DNA from: Akkermansia muciniphila
GTDB lineage: Bacteria; Verrucomicrobiota; Verrucomicrobiia; Verrucomicrobiales; Akkermansiaceae
Length of the DNA stretch: 64,000 bases
Reading direction: 5' to 3'
NCBI GenBank assembly: GCA_945901795.1
Contig: CAMDLP010000007.1
Span: forward strand, 27,347-91,346
Of this stretch, positions 1-9,704 are shown piece after piece. Position numbers and translations under genes: made by a program. The notes beneath the pieces were generated by a model. That model had not been told where the DNA came from. It ran no database searches and saw nothing but the letters and a program-made list of their open reading frames with translations. Numbering within the stretch: position 1 is the stretch's first letter; each line of letters opens with the position of its first letter.

Positions 1-711
1 GGGATGTTTGCGGCCACCTTGCGGCGGGACGTTGCAAATCGTGCCTTCGAGGATTTTGAGCAGCGCCTGTTGGACGCCCTCGCCGGAGACATCGCGGGTG
101 ATCGAGACGTTCTCGGTCTTGCGGCCGATCTTGTCGATCTCGTCAACGTAGATGATGCCGCGCTCGGCGCGGGCGACGTCGAAGTCGGAGGCTTGCAACA
201 GGCGCAGGATGATGTTTTCCACGTCCTCGCCGACGTAGCCAGCTTCGGTTAGGGTGGTGGCGTCCACGATGCAGAACGGCACGTCGAGCACGCGGGCCAG
301 CGTGCGGGCGAGAAGGGTTTTTCCCGAACCGGTCGGGCCGAGCAGCATGATGTTCGACTTCTCGATCTCCACGTCCTTGAACTCGTCACTGAGTTTTGCC
401 TGGTCCTGGCGGAGGCGCTGGTAGTGGTTGTAAACGGCGACGGATAGAACTTTTTTGGCGTTCTCTTGGCCGATGACGTGTTCGTTGAGCTTGGCGAGGA
501 TGGCGGCCGGGAAGGGGATCTTGAAGCCGGGCTTTTCGGCCGGTGTTTTGCCTTTGGCCGGAGTGCCGCCGAGTTCCTTTATGAGGATGTTTGAGCAGAC
601 CTCGATGCACTCGTTGCAGATATAGACACCGGGACCGGCGATCAGTTTTTTAACCTCTGAATGGCTCTTCCCGCAGAAGGAGCACATCGTCAGATTTGAA
701 GCGCGGGCCAT
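1..711 (-). CDS. clpX: ATP-dependent Clp protease ATP-binding subunit ClpX (N-terminal 237 codons; runs off the left edge)
   Basis: ClpX is the AAA+ unfoldase that feeds substrates to the ClpP peptidase. The reading frame stays open from the ATG at 711 to base 1, so the C-terminal part lies outside the window. The N-terminal zinc-binding domain is complete, with cysteines at residues 10, 13, 32 and 35 (CSFC and CNEC). Walker A (GPTGSGKT) is at about residues 125-132 and is followed by a Walker B region ([11 protein letters not shown]). The gene lies 39 nt downstream of clpP in the same orientation, giving the usual tig-clpP-clpX order. The visible part shows no defect. Confidence 0.97.
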   Translation of the reverse strand, partial: MARASNLTMCSFCGKSHSEVKKLIAGPGVYICNECIEVCSNILIKELGGTPAKGKTPAEKPGFKIPFPAAILAKLNEHVIGQENAKKVLSVAVYNHYQRLRQDQAKLSDEFKDVEIEKSNIMLLGPTGSGKTLLARTLARVLDVPFCIVDATTLTEAGYVGEDVENIILRLLQASDFDVARAERGIIYVDEIDKIGRKTENVSITRDVSGEGVQQALLKILEGTICNVPPQGGRKHP

Positions 712-750
712 GAGGTAATATCAGATGAGGGTATTGGGAATTCAGCGGGA

Positions 751-1434
751 TCAAGCTTCAGGCTTTTTCTCCTCGATGGCGGCGACGACCGTGTCTGGCA
801 GCTGTTTGCGGCTTTCGAGGACTTTATCAACGAGGCCGTAAGCGACGGATTGCTCGGCGGTCATGTAGTTGTCCCGGTCCGAATCGTTTTCGACCTGTTC
901 GATGGACTTGCCGGTGTGAAAGGCAAGGATTCCGTTGAGGCGCTTCTTGAGATTGAACATGAAGCCGATGGTGCGCTCGACATCGGAAGCAGTGCCCTGC
1001 GCGCCGCCGGAAACTTGGTGAATCATGACGTGGGAGTTAGGCAGGCAGAAACGTTTGCCTTTCGTGCCGGCGGTGAGGAGCACCGAGCCCATGGATGCGG
1101 CGATGCCGATGCAGTAGGTGTTCACGTCGCAGGTGAGGAATTGCATGGTGTCATACATCGCGAGGCCGGCGGTGACGGAGCCGCCGGGGGAGTTGATATA
1201 GATGTGGATGTCCTTCTTCGGGTCCTGCATTTGCAGGAACAGTAGCTGGGCGATCACCGAGTTGGCGACGAAGTCATCGATCGGCGTGCCGATGAAGATG
1301 ATGCGGTCCTTGAGAAGGCGCGAGTAGATGTCGAACGAGCGCTCGCCGCGCGCGTCCTGCTCGATCACGACGGGGACGTAGTAGCTGTTGCGCGGGGCGG
1401 ATGAGCTCATGGAAGGTGATTGGAAGTTAGTCAT
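751..1434 (-). CDS. clpP: ATP-dependent Clp protease proteolytic subunit ClpP
   Basis: This is the serine peptidase that forms the double-ring proteolytic chamber of the Clp system. The 227-residue protein has the catalytic triad: Ser114 in GIAASMGS, His139 in VMIHQ, and an Asp in the DRDNYMTA segment. The ATG at 1434 overlaps the end of tig by 8 nt (ATGACTAA), which supports this start by coupling. A second Met at residue 9 could be an alternative start, or the N-terminus may be processed as in other ClpP proteins. Length and motifs are typical. Confidence 0.97.
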   Translation of the reverse strand: MTNFQSPSMSSSAPRNSYYVPVVIEQDARGERSFDIYSRLLKDRIIFIGTPIDDFVANSVIAQLLFLQMQDPKKDIHIYINSPGGSVTAGLAMYDTMQFLTCDVNTYCIGIAASMGSVLLTAGTKGKRFCLPNSHVMIHQVSGGAQGTASDVERTIGFMFNLKKRLNGILAFHTGKSIEQVENDSDRDNYMTAEQSVAYGLVDKVLESRKQLPDTVVAAIEEKKPEA

Positions 1435-2755
1435 TGATGAGTGTTTCTGTGGACTCGACTACATTCGCGTGCTCGACGAGGAAGTCAATGGTCTTGCCGA
1501 TGGCCATCGAGCTGCGGATGTTCTGGATGCGACCGGCGCGCTGCATGTCCTTGATGAATTTTTTTGGTGCGACTTTGCGCTGGGTGGCGATTTGGGCGAG
1601 ATGATTGATCAACTCGGAGTCGGAAACGGTGATTTTTTCGATCCGCGCGATTTCCTGGAGGATGAAATTGGTGCGGAGGTTGGAGACCGCTTGTTGGCCG
1701 GCGCTGGCGAAGATTTCGTTCTGTTGGGATTCGATTTCGTCTTCGCTCATGCCGGATTGGACGCCGCGCTTCACCATGGCGTCGGCCTGGCTTTGCGTTT
1801 CCTGGGTGATGAGTTCTTCGGGGAGCTCGAAATCGACCTGCGCGTTGAAGTGGGCGACGATTTGATTCACCTTCATGTCCGAGATTTTCCGGTCGCGTTC
1901 GCCGGCCATGTTTTCGCGGATGATTTCCTTGATGTCGGCCATCGTCTTGCCGGGAGCGAGGCGGTTGGCCATCTCGTCATCGAGGGCGGGAAGGATCGCT
2001 TCCTTGAGTTCCTTGAGGACGGTTTGGAAAACGATTTCCTTGTTGGCGAGTTCGCTGACCGGGAAATCTTCGGGAAGGGTGAGGGTGATTTCGCGGGAAT
2101 CTCCGGCATTCATTCCGACGAGTTGAGCGACGAATCCGGGAAGGAAGGCTTTTTCATCGAGGCGGACCCAGAAGCCTTCGCGGCCGGTGAGGTAACCGGC
2201 GGGTTTGCCGAGGAATTCCTCGGTCGGTTTGCCCTCGACGGTCGAGGTGTAGTCGATGACGGCGAAGTCGCCCATGGCGGCGGCGCGGCCTTCGATCGCG
2301 TTGAAATCCGCAAAACGTTCCTGGAGCGCGGTGAGCTGGGCTTCGATTTCCTCGCCTGGAACCGCAGCTGGCGGGACGGTCACGCTGACGCCTTTGTATT
2401 CAGGGAGAGTGACTTCGGGAGCGAGAGTGAGCTTGGAAACGAAAGTGATGCTGCCGTTCGGATGGGTGGTGACGTCTTCAGGCACGCCGAAGTCGAGGAC
2501 GTGCAGGGATTCCTGTTTGAGGGCTTCGTCGTAGGCCTCGCTGATGAGTGCTTCGTTGAGCTGGTCGGAAATTTCCTTTTGGAAGCGTTTTTCGACCACC
2601 GCGCGGGGGGCTTTGCCGGGGCGGAAGCCGGGGACGCGGGCCTTGCTGGCGTAGCCTTTGACGATTTGATCGCGTTCGCCTTGGACTTTGTCCGCTGGAA
2701 TTTCAACGCGAAGGGTAGCGACGCACTTTGGCAACTTTTCGACAACAATGTTCAT
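1427..2755 (-). CDS. tig: Trigger factor, ribosome-associated chaperone and peptidyl-prolyl isomerase
   Basis: Trigger factor binds at the ribosomal exit tunnel and shields nascent chains. The N-terminal domain carries the ribosome-docking signature as [17 protein letters not shown] central FKBP-like domain follows ([15 protein letters not shown] onward), then a helical C-terminal chaperone domain. The frame is open to 2812, but homology to the family begins at the ATG at 2755 (MNIVVEKLP), giving 442 residues, so that start is used. It is the first gene of the tig-clpP-clpX unit. Confidence 0.95.
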   Translation of the reverse strand: MNIVVEKLPKCVATLRVEIPADKVQGERDQIVKGYASKARVPGFRPGKAPRAVVEKRFQKEISDQLNEALISEAYDEALKQESLHVLDFGVPEDVTTHPNGSITFVSKLTLAPEVTLPEYKGVSVTVPPAAVPGEEIEAQLTALQERFADFNAIEGRAAAMGDFAVIDYTSTVEGKPTEEFLGKPAGYLTGREGFWVRLDEKAFLPGFVAQLVGMNAGDSREITLTLPEDFPVSELANKEIVFQTVLKELKEAILPALDDEMANRLAPGKTMADIKEIIRENMAGERDRKISDMKVNQIVAHFNAQVDFELPEELITQETQSQADAMVKRGVQSGMSEDEIESQQNEIFASAGQQAVSNLRTNFILQEIARIEKITVSDSELINHLAQIATQRKVAPKKFIKDMQRAGRIQNIRSSMAIGKTIDFLVEHANVVESTETLIND

Positions 2756-2789
2756 GATAAATTGGGCCGACTTCGGCGTCGGGACAGGC

Positions 2790-2819
2790 AACCTAGAGGA
2801 AACCGTCGTCACTTGTCAA
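2790..2819 (-). promoter_or_regulatory. Possible sigma-70 promoter upstream of tig
   Basis: On the minus strand a perfect TTGACA (2814-2819) is followed after 18 bases by TAGGTT (2790-2795), about 35 bp before the tig ATG. The -35 is ideal, while the -10 matches TATAAT only in part. The site lies in the short gap between ispE and tig, where a promoter for the tig-clpP-clpX unit is expected. This is motif reading only. Confidence 0.35.
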
Positions 2820-2840
2820 ACGAGGCGTGCATTTTATGAC

Positions 2841-3686
2841 TCAATCCGGCCCTTCGGTCCTGCCCGCCCAATGCCAAAGGCCGGGATCGAGTTCGTGGCG
2901 GGCGGATTTGGCGAGGGCTTCGGAATCGGCGCCATCATTCAGGACGGCGAAAACTGTGGAGCCGGAGCCGCTCATCAGCGCGGCGGCGGTTTCCCTGCGT
3001 GCCAAGAGCCATTGTTTGAGCTCGGCGAGGAAGCGGTGTTTTTCAAAAACGGGACGTTCGAGATCGTTTGAAAGCGAGATTCCGTCGATTTCCTGAGCGG
3101 TGTAGCGCACGCCGGGAAGTTTGAGCGATTGTTGCCATCGGCCGTAAGCGTCCGGCGTCGGAACGCTGAAGGATGGCTTGAGGAGTAAAACCGTCATGGA
3201 CTGCGGGGAGGGGGCGGGTTCGATTTTTTCGCCGCGGCCGGTGCAGCGGGAGGCTCCGGTGGTGAGGAAAAACGGGATATCCGAGCCGAGCGAAGCGGCG
3301 ACTTCGTTTATGGAATCGACGCTGAGTCGGAAATCATGGAGCCGGTTGAGTCCCAGCAAAGTCGTGGCGGCGTCGCTGCTGCCGCCGCCGAGTCCGGCAC
3401 CGTGAGGAATGGTTTTCTTGAGGGAAATCGCACAGGGGCAGGAAATGCCGGCGGCGGACTCGTAGGCTCGCACGGCTTTGACGACGAGGTTTCCCTCATC
3501 GCCGGGCACGCTCGGGTCGTCGCATTTGAACGAGAATTCATCGGCTTGGCTGAACTCGAGCTCGTCGGCCAAGCCGGGCAGTTTCACCATCAACGTGTCG
3601 ATTTCATGGAATCCGTCGTCGCGCTTGCCGAGCACGCGCAATGAGAGATTCAGCTTGGCGGGGGCTTGGAGATTGAAGGTGATCAT
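2841..3686 (-). CDS. ispE: 4-diphosphocytidyl-2-C-methyl-D-erythritol kinase
   Basis: IspE phosphorylates CDP-methylerythritol in the non-mevalonate isoprenoid pathway; dxr of the same pathway lies near 58 kb. It belongs to the GHMP kinases: Lys11 near the N-terminus, a glycine-rich ATP loop PHGAGLGGGSSDAA at residues 94-107, and Asp136 in GSDIPFF at the catalytic position. The 281-residue length is normal. The ATG at 3686 overlaps the stop of the upstream PgeF-like gene by 4 nt (ATGA), which indicates co-translation. Confidence 0.95.
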   Translation of the reverse strand: MITFNLQAPAKLNLSLRVLGKRDDGFHEIDTLMVKLPGLADELEFSQADEFSFKCDDPSVPGDEGNLVVKAVRAYESAAGISCPCAISLKKTIPHGAGLGGGSSDAATTLLGLNRLHDFRLSVDSINEVAASLGSDIPFFLTTGASRCTGRGEKIEPAPSPQSMTVLLLKPSFSVPTPDAYGRWQQSLKLPGVRYTAQEIDGISLSNDLERPVFEKHRFLAELKQWLLARRETAAALMSGSGSTVFAVLNDGADSEALAKSARHELDPGLWHWAGRTEGPD

Positions 3687-4399
3687 GGGAGAAAATCGCG
3701 GGTAATCAGGGCCATCATGCGACCGGTTTTGCCAAGTTCCCGACGGTAGCTGTAGAAATGCTCCAGATCGGATGCGGTGTTCAGTCCGCAGTCGAGATAG
3801 CTGCCGACCCCGGCGCGGGCGGCTTGGTGGCCGATATCAGCGGCGAAATCCACGTCGTAGTCGGGTTTGCGGATGCACGGGCTGAGCACGGCGGTGATGT
3901 CCTCGGGCCGGGTGCCGAATTGCGCGGCCATCACGCCGAGTGCGGCTTCGAAAATATTCCCTTCGGTGCCTTTTTTTCCCGAATGCAGCAGTCCGATCGC
4001 GCCCGTCTTGCGATCTGCGAGCCAGATTGCGCCGCAGTCCGCCGCATAAATCGCGAGAACGACGCCCGGTTTGCAAGTCACCAAGCCATCGACGCCCGGA
4101 ACGACCGGTAGTCCGTCGGGCGCGATGATTTGCGGGCTTCCGGGGACGATCGCCAAGGAAACGCCGTGAATTTGCTCCGCGCGCCACCATTCCGCGGCTG
4201 CTCCGGCGAAATTGGCCACCGCGGCGGCATGGAGCGGACGCAGCAAATTCATCGCTTCATCCCGGTCGCCGGTGATGGGTAAATCCGGCACGCGCCCGAC
4301 CCACCCGGCGCGGACACCGGGGATCGAATTCAAGGACTCCAGAAAGGGGAACGCCTCCGTCACCCGGGGACGGTAACGGAGGCGCTGAGGATTCGCCAA
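3683..4399 (-). CDS. pgeF: PgeF/YfiH-like multicopper-type 'laccase domain' protein
   Basis: This family (DUF152/Cu-oxidase_4) is reported to cleave purine nucleosides or edit peptidoglycan precursors; the exact role here is not known. Recognisable motifs are EQIHG, the ADCGAIWLAD segment with its metal-binding Cys, and a downstream His. The usual HAGWRG motif reads HSGKKG, so the His is kept but the neighbours differ. The 238-residue frame begins with TTG at 4399; a GTG at 4363 is an alternative, and no ribosome binding site decides between them. The stop overlaps the ispE start (ATGA). Confidence 0.8.
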   Translation of the reverse strand: MANPQRLRYRPRVTEAFPFLESLNSIPGVRAGWVGRVPDLPITGDRDEAMNLLRPLHAAAVANFAGAAAEWWRAEQIHGVSLAIVPGSPQIIAPDGLPVVPGVDGLVTCKPGVVLAIYAADCGAIWLADRKTGAIGLLHSGKKGTEGNIFEAALGVMAAQFGTRPEDITAVLSPCIRKPDYDVDFAADIGHQAARAGVGSYLDCGLNTASDLEHFYSYRRELGKTGRMMALITRDFLP

Positions 4400-4429
4400 G
4401 CTGGTTTATTCAGAGGAGAAAACTATTGA

Positions 4430-4885
4430 TCACGCGATCACGCGGCCACTGATGGCGCGCTTGGTGTGTTCAACGGTTTCCGCCTGGTCTTCATCCATAC
4501 CGGCCAGAATACCCACCAGATCGTTGGCAATTTCCGAGCGCATCTTCGAAACGAGTTCGATTCCTTTAGCGGTGATGCGGACCATGATTTTACGGCGATC
4601 TTCGGCGGCGTGTGCTCGCTCAACGTAGGACAGTTTTTCCAACCGATCGACTAAGCCGGTGGCAGCGGCGGTCGAGTGGCCCATCTTTTTCGCAATGTCG
4701 GACATCGTGAGATATTCTTCGCTGGATAGGTAGGTTAGGAGGAAGAACTGCGGGAACGAGACGTTTCCTTTGTTGAGTTCTGTTGACAGGTTTAGGATGC
4801 AGCTCCGCTGGGTAAACAGGACGAAGTCAGCAAGACGGTCCGCGTCGGCTTTCACCGAAGCGCCCGAGGCGTTCATTGTTTTCAT
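4430..4885 (-). CDS. MarR-family transcriptional regulator
   Basis: A 151-residue winged-helix protein. The recognition region LTMSDIAKKMGHSTAAATG is followed by a wing with DRRKIMVRITAKG, and helices at both ends form the dimer interface typical of MarR proteins. These proteins usually repress nearby transport or stress genes and respond to small molecules; no target can be read from the sequence. The 190 bp upstream are clearly richer in A and T than the surroundings, so autoregulation there is plausible. Two close start codons exist (residues 1 and 4); the first is used. Confidence 0.88.
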   Translation of the reverse strand: MKTMNASGASVKADADRLADFVLFTQRSCILNLSTELNKGNVSFPQFFLLTYLSSEEYLTMSDIAKKMGHSTAAATGLVDRLEKLSYVERAHAAEDRRKIMVRITAKGIELVSKMRSEIANDLVGILAGMDEDQAETVEHTKRAISGRVIA

Positions 4886-5078
4886 TTTGGCTGGTTGTAG
4901 TGTTCATGTTTCGGGACATGTAAGGGGGCACAGCCATTGCGAAAGAGAAGCTACCCGGCTTCCCGGATAGTAATCAACTCTAAAATTAAATATTTACGGC
5001 TGTGCTCGGTTTCTCAAGCGGGACTTTTTTAAAATACATAGAGCTAAGAGGTTTTGAAAGCAAAGAATTCACGAAAAG
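4886..5078. promoter_or_regulatory. AT-rich non-coding gap between the marR-type gene and the lipoprotein gene
   Basis: About 190 bp without an open frame and visibly AT-rich (for example around 4975-5090), in contrast to the GC-rich genes on both sides. It lies upstream of the MarR gene and downstream of the lipoprotein gene, so it should hold the MarR-gene promoter. I could not fix a convincing operator. Confidence 0.35.
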
Positions 5079-5504
5079 TTAATTATTTTTTTGAACATTT
5101 TCCGGAAGTGCTTCGTTTTGAGGTTGAGGCAGTTCGGGAGTTGTTATCACTTCGGTAGGTTTGGCGATGTGCTGGGAATAGACCGCGTCGCCCACTTCAA
5201 CGTTGCCGGATTGGAGGTCGGCCGCCGCGAATTCGCCGAGGGTTTCGCCGGTGGTCCGGAGATTGGCGGTCCGGTCATCCGGGCCACGAGTGGTGAGAAT
5301 TCGGCCGGATTCGATATTCCATTTGCCGTAACTTTGAATCAAAACGAAGCGTCGGTCCGCAGGGATGGAGGCGACGCGGCCCACCAGTTTGGGGCCTTCT
5401 TCCAGGGTTTTTGTGGGCTCGGGTTTGGCCGATTGGGTGGAGGCGCAGGAGGAAATGACAAGGCAGGAGAAGGCTGCAAACAGGACGGCAGAATTCAATT
5501 TCAT
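5079..5504 (-). CDS. Putative lipoprotein of unknown function
   Basis: The protein begins with a short basic stretch, a hydrophobic helix and a lipobox (LVISSC followed by AST), so it is predicted to be lipid-modified and anchored in the envelope. The mature part of about 120 residues contains one compact domain (GRVASIPADRRFVLIQSYG to GNVEVGDAVYS), reminiscent of small beta-domains with a 'V-x-x-G-D' ending, plus a Pro/Gln-rich tail. The frame extends upstream to an ATG at 5552 that overlaps the birA stop, but only the start at 5504 gives a normal signal peptide. I do not recognise the family. Confidence 0.75.
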   Translation of the reverse strand: MKLNSAVLFAAFSCLVISSCASTQSAKPEPTKTLEEGPKLVGRVASIPADRRFVLIQSYGKWNIESGRILTTRGPDDRTANLRTTGETLGEFAAADLQSGNVEVGDAVYSQHIAKPTEVITTPELPQPQNEALPENVQKNN

Positions 5505-5548
5505 GAAGGGAGCTTGGTGCCGCTTGGTTCGAAAAGAAACCCGGGATT

Positions 5549-6307
5549 TCATGGCGGCAGCAATCGCACCTCGTCGGCTTGGATCAGGCGCTCGAGTCCG
5601 CGTTCGCTGCGGAGCAGGAGTTCGCCGCCCGCCGCGATTCCCTCGACGAGGCCGATTCTCGGTCCGCTCGCGGTGGTCAGGCTCACTCGTTTTCCCGTCA
5701 AAACGCAGCGCAGCCGCACGGCGGATAGCAACTCCTCAAAATCATGGCTGATTTGGTGACGGCGTCGGGCGAATTTGCGGATGATGGCCCCCAAGACCTC
5801 GGCGCGGGAAAATGCCTGCGCGGTCTCGATCTGGAGCGAGGTCGCAATTTCCGAAACTTCGGGCGGAAAGCCGGTGGTGTTGACGTTCAGGCCGATCCCG
5901 ACGACCGCGAAATCCGCGCCGGCTTCGACGAGGATGCCGGCCGTTTTCCGGTGTCCAATCCAGACATCGTTAGGCCATTTGATACCGGCGTGCGGACCGA
6001 AGGTTTCCACCGCCTCCGCCACCGCGAGTCCGGCCGCTAGGGCGAGTCTCGGCCACAGTGATTTCGGCTCTTGCGGGCGGATGAGGATTGAAAATGCAAG
6101 TGATTCACCGGCCGGGGAAAACCATGCCGCGCCGCGCCGTCCGCGGCCGGCGGTCTGGCGCTCGGCGAGGACGATCAGCCCGTCCGCGGCTCCCGTCTGG
6201 GCGAGCATGCGGACTTCGTCGTTGGTGGACTCCACGGATTCGCGGACCAGCAGGCGGAACGGTTCGGGGAAATCCGCGGCGGCCGCTGTGAAATCTTCGG
6301 CTGTCAT
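5549..6307 (-). CDS. birA: Biotin--[acetyl-CoA-carboxylase] ligase
   Basis: BirA activates biotin with ATP and attaches it to the biotin carrier domain of acetyl-CoA carboxylase. The biotinyl-AMP loop reads GRGRRGAAW (residues 54-62), and the conserved KWPND motif is present. A small SH3-like C-terminal domain follows. At 252 residues it lacks the N-terminal DNA-binding domain of bifunctional BirA proteins, so it should be a ligase only and not a repressor. It starts 3 nt after the nadC stop, in one transcription unit with nadC. Confidence 0.93.
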   Translation of the reverse strand: MTAEDFTAAAADFPEPFRLLVRESVESTNDEVRMLAQTGAADGLIVLAERQTAGRGRRGAAWFSPAGESLAFSILIRPQEPKSLWPRLALAAGLAVAEAVETFGPHAGIKWPNDVWIGHRKTAGILVEAGADFAVVGIGLNVNTTGFPPEVSEIATSLQIETAQAFSRAEVLGAIIRKFARRRHQISHDFEELLSAVRLRCVLTGKRVSLTTASGPRIGLVEGIAAGGELLLRSERGLERLIQADEVRLLPP

Positions 6308-6310
6308 TGG

Positions 6311-7159
6311 CTAGAGAGTTTCGAAATCCAGCCCGACGTCGAGCGCCGGAGCCGAGTGGGTGAGGGCGCCAACGGAGATGAAATCCACTCCGGTTTCTGC
6401 AATTTTACACAGTGTTTCCAAAGTGACGCCGCCGCTGGCTTCGAGCTGTGGTTTGCCGCGTTCTCCGCGCATTTCCACTGCCGCGCGCAGTTCCTCCAAG
6501 CTCATGTTATCCAGCAAAATGAAATCAACGCCGTCCATCGCGAGGAAGGCCCGGACTTGCTCCAGGCTATCCGCTTCGAGTTCCACCTCTACCCCGGGCT
6601 TGTCCGACTTGAGTTGATCGATCGCCGCTTGGATGGCCTTAAGTCCGCCCTCGGCGACGAGATGGTTGTCCTTCACCATCGCGCGGTCGTAAAGACCGAG
6701 ACGGTGATTGGTGCCGCCGCCATCGAGAACCGCTTGTTTTTCCAACAGGCGGTATGCAGGCGTCGTCTTCCGCGTGTCCAGAATCCGAGAGCGGGTGCCT
6801 TTTACTTGCTCCACGTAGCGTGCGGTCAGCGTGGCCACTCCGCTGAGATGTTGGAGAAAATTGAGCGCCGTCCGTTCGGCGGTTAGAATCGACCGGGCGG
6901 AGCCTTCCACCCGGATCAACAAAGCTCCGGCGGCCACGCGGCTGCCGTCGGAAATTAGGATTTCCACCGCCAGCGAGGGATCGACCGTGCTGAAAACCCG
7001 CGCCGCCAACCCGACTCCGGACACCACGCCGTCCTTGCGCACCGCCACGAACGCGCAGGCCCGGCGCTCTTCCGGGATGAAATAAAGTGACGTGATATCG
7101 CCACTGCCGATGTCTTCGGCGAGCGCGAGTTCGATCAGAATGTCTGAATGGTCGTTCAT
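6311..7159 (-). CDS. nadC: Nicotinate-nucleotide pyrophosphorylase (carboxylating)
   Basis: NadC converts quinolinate and PRPP to nicotinate mononucleotide in de novo NAD synthesis; NAD synthetase is encoded near 54 kb. Diagnostic segments are LNFLQHLSGVATLT, LDTRKTTPAYR, KQAVLDGGGTNHR and MVKDNHL. The C-terminal barrel strands ILLDNMS, EASGGV and ISVGALTHS are also seen. Length (282 residues) is typical. birA follows after 3 nt, so both cofactor genes are probably co-expressed. Confidence 0.96.
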   Translation of the reverse strand: MNDHSDILIELALAEDIGSGDITSLYFIPEERRACAFVAVRKDGVVSGVGLAARVFSTVDPSLAVEILISDGSRVAAGALLIRVEGSARSILTAERTALNFLQHLSGVATLTARYVEQVKGTRSRILDTRKTTPAYRLLEKQAVLDGGGTNHRLGLYDRAMVKDNHLVAEGGLKAIQAAIDQLKSDKPGVEVELEADSLEQVRAFLAMDGVDFILLDNMSLEELRAAVEMRGERGKPQLEASGGVTLETLCKIAETGVDFISVGALTHSAPALDVGLDFETL

Positions 7160-7187
7160 CGAGGCGATTGAATGACAGCCCGCACGC

Positions 7188-8141
7188 TCATGGCAACAAG
7201 GCTTTCAGCCCGATCCACTCGCTGCCCCAAGTGATGATCCACGGCAGCGTGAGCAAGCTCAGCACCGTTGTCGCGATCACGATTTGCACCGCCACCGCAG
7301 GCCGTCCGCCATAAATCCGCGCCAGCAAAATCGCCGACATCCCCGCCGGCATCGCCGCCTGCACCACTAACACCTGACGCAACTCCACCGGCAGCGGGAA
7401 AAATTTTGCAGCTGCGAGAATCGCCATCGGGGCGAGGATCAGCCGCACCAGCGCGCCGCCTGCGAGCACCCGCCAGCTCGGCTTCTCCGTGCCTGCCAGA
7501 TCCATCATCGAGCAACCCGTGATCAGGATTGCCAGCGGAAACGCCCCAACGCCGATCAATGAAATCGCTTTTCTAACCGGCCCAGTCACCTGGTCGTCGA
7601 GTCCCACCGCCACCATTGCCAGACCGATTACCACCGCGATAATCGGGCCGTTGATCAGCCGTCGCCACGGGATTCCGGGCTCGCCGCTCATGATCATGAT
7701 GCCCACCGACCAGATCGCGATTTCCACCCCGATGTTGTGCACGAAAAGCAAGGCCAGTGCCCCCGTTCCCCATAAAATCTCAAGCACCGGAGCCGCCGTG
7801 AATCCGAAATTCTGACAGCCCGCGCTCAACGCGAACGTCCGCATCCCCGTCCCGCGTTCCAGCCCGATCAAGCGGCCCACCACCAGTCCGATCACGATTC
7901 CCGCCATGATCAGCCCGAACCCGAGCCCGATCGACCACAGCACCACCGACCCGCTGCGCAGCACCGAGCTTCCCAGGATTTTATCCAGGATGAAACACGG
8001 CAGCATCACCGTGTAAACCACCCGCATCACTCCCGCGTCGTATTCCGCGCGGAGCACGCCCGTCCGGCGTAAAACCGCCCCTGCAACGATCAGCAAATAC
8101 ACCGGCAGCACCGATGCGATAACGGCACCGGGCGAAATCAC
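7188..8141 (-). CDS. Auxin efflux carrier (AEC) family membrane transporter
   Basis: A predicted ten-helix integral membrane protein with the AEC/BART fold. It has hydrophobic helices separated by short loops, an internal break with conserved Asn and Gly (AGCQNFGFTAAPVL), and a C-terminal repeat (QAAMPAGMSAILLARIYG). Such carriers export or import small organic acids; the substrate is unknown. The frame is open much further upstream, and an ATG at 8243 would overlap the guaB start. I prefer the GTG at 8141, preceded by GGGAG at 9 nt spacing. It gives 317 residues and leaves about 100 bp for divergent promoters. Confidence 0.8.
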   Translation of the reverse strand: MISPGAVIASVLPVYLLIVAGAVLRRTGVLRAEYDAGVMRVVYTVMLPCFILDKILGSSVLRSGSVVLWSIGLGFGLIMAGIVIGLVVGRLIGLERGTGMRTFALSAGCQNFGFTAAPVLEILWGTGALALLFVHNIGVEIAIWSVGIMIMSGEPGIPWRRLINGPIIAVVIGLAMVAVGLDDQVTGPVRKAISLIGVGAFPLAILITGCSMMDLAGTEKPSWRVLAGGALVRLILAPMAILAAAKFFPLPVELRQVLVVQAAMPAGMSAILLARIYGGRPAVAVQIVIATTVLSLLTLPWIITWGSEWIGLKALLP

Positions 8142-8241
8142 CCTGCCAAACTCCCGGTCCCGCCCCGCCCGTGCAAGCCCATAATCGCGCGCTTTTTGGA
8201 TTCGGACTTGCGCCCGGACAAGCGCTTCTATTGACTCCGTC

Positions 8242-9696
8242 ATGGCAGAGATTTCTCTCGGACTTTCATTTGACGACGTGCTTCTGGTGCCGGCTTTGAG
8301 CTCGGTTTTGCCCGGGGAGGCGGATCTTTCCACGCACGTCACGGCGGGGATTCCGTTGTTTCTTCCTGTCGTTTCGGCGGCCATGGATACGGTTTCCGAG
8401 CACGATCTGGCGATCGCCCTGGCTCGCGAGGGCGGCATGGGCGTGATTCACCGGGCCTGCCCGATCGACGAGCAGGCGGCGATGGTTTGCCGGGTGAAAC
8501 GTTCGGAAAACGCCGTCATTCAGAAACCCCACACCGTCCGCAAGGAGGACACCGTCGATCACGTCCGCGCGATCATGGCGAAAAACGGCTTCTCCGGATT
8601 TCCCGTGATCGATGCCGACGGCCACCTCGAAGGCATGGTCACCGGCCGCGATGTCCGCTACCTCGACCGCCTCGACGCGATCGTCGCCGACGTGATGACG
8701 CCGCGGGAGAAATTGATCACCGCTCCCGGCAACACCAGCCTCGAGGAAGCCCGCCGTATTCTCTATCAAAACCGTATTGAAAAGCTTCCTCTCATCGATT
8801 CGGACGGTCGTCTCGTCGGACTCATCACCGGTTCCGACATCGAGAAACGCATCACCTTCACCAACGCCGCTAAGGATGCTAACGGCCAGCTCCGCTGCGG
8901 TGCTGCCGTGGGCGTGGGACCCGATTGCATCGACCGCGGCCGCGTGTTGATCGACGCCGGCGCGGACGCGCTTTTCATCGATGCCGCCACCGGCCACACC
9001 CGCCACGTGATGGAAGTCATCGGGAAACTCCGCGCGCTTTCGAACGTGCCGGTCGTTGCTGGAAACGTCGTCACTGAGCAAGGCGCGCGCGACCTCGTGG
9101 CCGCCGGAGCCAGTGCTGTGAAAGTCGGCGTCGGTCCCGGATCGATCTGCACCACCCGCGTCATTTCCGGCGTCGGCATGCCGCAGTTCACCGCCATTCA
9201 AAACGTCGCCGGCGTCTGCCGCGAGCACGGCGTGAAAGTCATCGCCGACGGTGGCATCCGCTACTCCGGTGACATCGTCAAGGCGCTCGCCGCCGGTGCC
9301 GACCTCGTGATGTTAGGCTCGCTTCTGGCAGGCACCCGCGAAAGCCCCGGCCAGACGGTGCAGTCGCAGGGCCGCCGTTTCAAAACCTACCGCGGCATGG
9401 GTTCCATCGGAGCCATGCAAAAAGGCGCGGGCGACCGCTACGGCCAGAATAGCTCCGGCAAGCTCGTCGCCGAAGGTGTCGAAGGCCGCGTCCCTTACAA
9501 AGGCCCGCTGTCCGACGTCATTTTCCAACTCATGGGCGGCCTCAAGTCCGGCATGGGCTACATGGGGGCTTCTACCCTAACCGAACTCCGCGAGCGCGCC
9601 AACTTCGTCCGCGTCACCGCCGGCGGCCTGCGCGAAAGCCACGTCCATGACATCGTCATGACCGAGGAGCCGACGAACTATCAGCCGTTGAGCTAA
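8242..9696 (+). CDS. guaB: IMP dehydrogenase
   Basis: GuaB oxidises IMP to XMP with NAD, the committed step to GMP. The TIM barrel is interrupted by a CBS-domain pair at about residues 95-200 ([19 protein letters not shown] onward). The catalytic Cys303 lies in [13 protein letters not shown], and the nucleotide-binding segments [13 protein letters not shown] and [10 protein letters not shown] and the flap region are intact. Length is 484 residues. guaA follows after a repeat-filled gap, so the GMP branch is clustered. No Shine-Dalgarno sequence precedes the ATG. Confidence 0.97.
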   Translation: MAEISLGLSFDDVLLVPALSSVLPGEADLSTHVTAGIPLFLPVVSAAMDTVSEHDLAIALAREGGMGVIHRACPIDEQAAMVCRVKRSENAVIQKPHTVRKEDTVDHVRAIMAKNGFSGFPVIDADGHLEGMVTGRDVRYLDRLDAIVADVMTPREKLITAPGNTSLEEARRILYQNRIEKLPLIDSDGRLVGLITGSDIEKRITFTNAAKDANGQLRCGAAVGVGPDCIDRGRVLIDAGADALFIDAATGHTRHVMEVIGKLRALSNVPVVAGNVVTEQGARDLVAAGASAVKVGVGPGSICTTRVISGVGMPQFTAIQNVAGVCREHGVKVIADGGIRYSGDIVKALAAGADLVMLGSLLAGTRESPGQTVQSQGRRFKTYRGMGSIGAMQKGAGDRYGQNSSGKLVAEGVEGRVPYKGPLSDVIFQLMGGLKSGMGYMGASTLTELRERANFVRVTAGGLRESHVHDIVMTEEPTNYQPLS

Positions 9697-9704
9697 GATG
9701 AATT

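Noticed and set aside
1388..2839. 483-codon open frame on the plus strand opposite tig and clpP
   Set aside because: It is the antisense of well-supported trigger factor; its composition is that of a third-position GC shadow and it has no recognisable domain.
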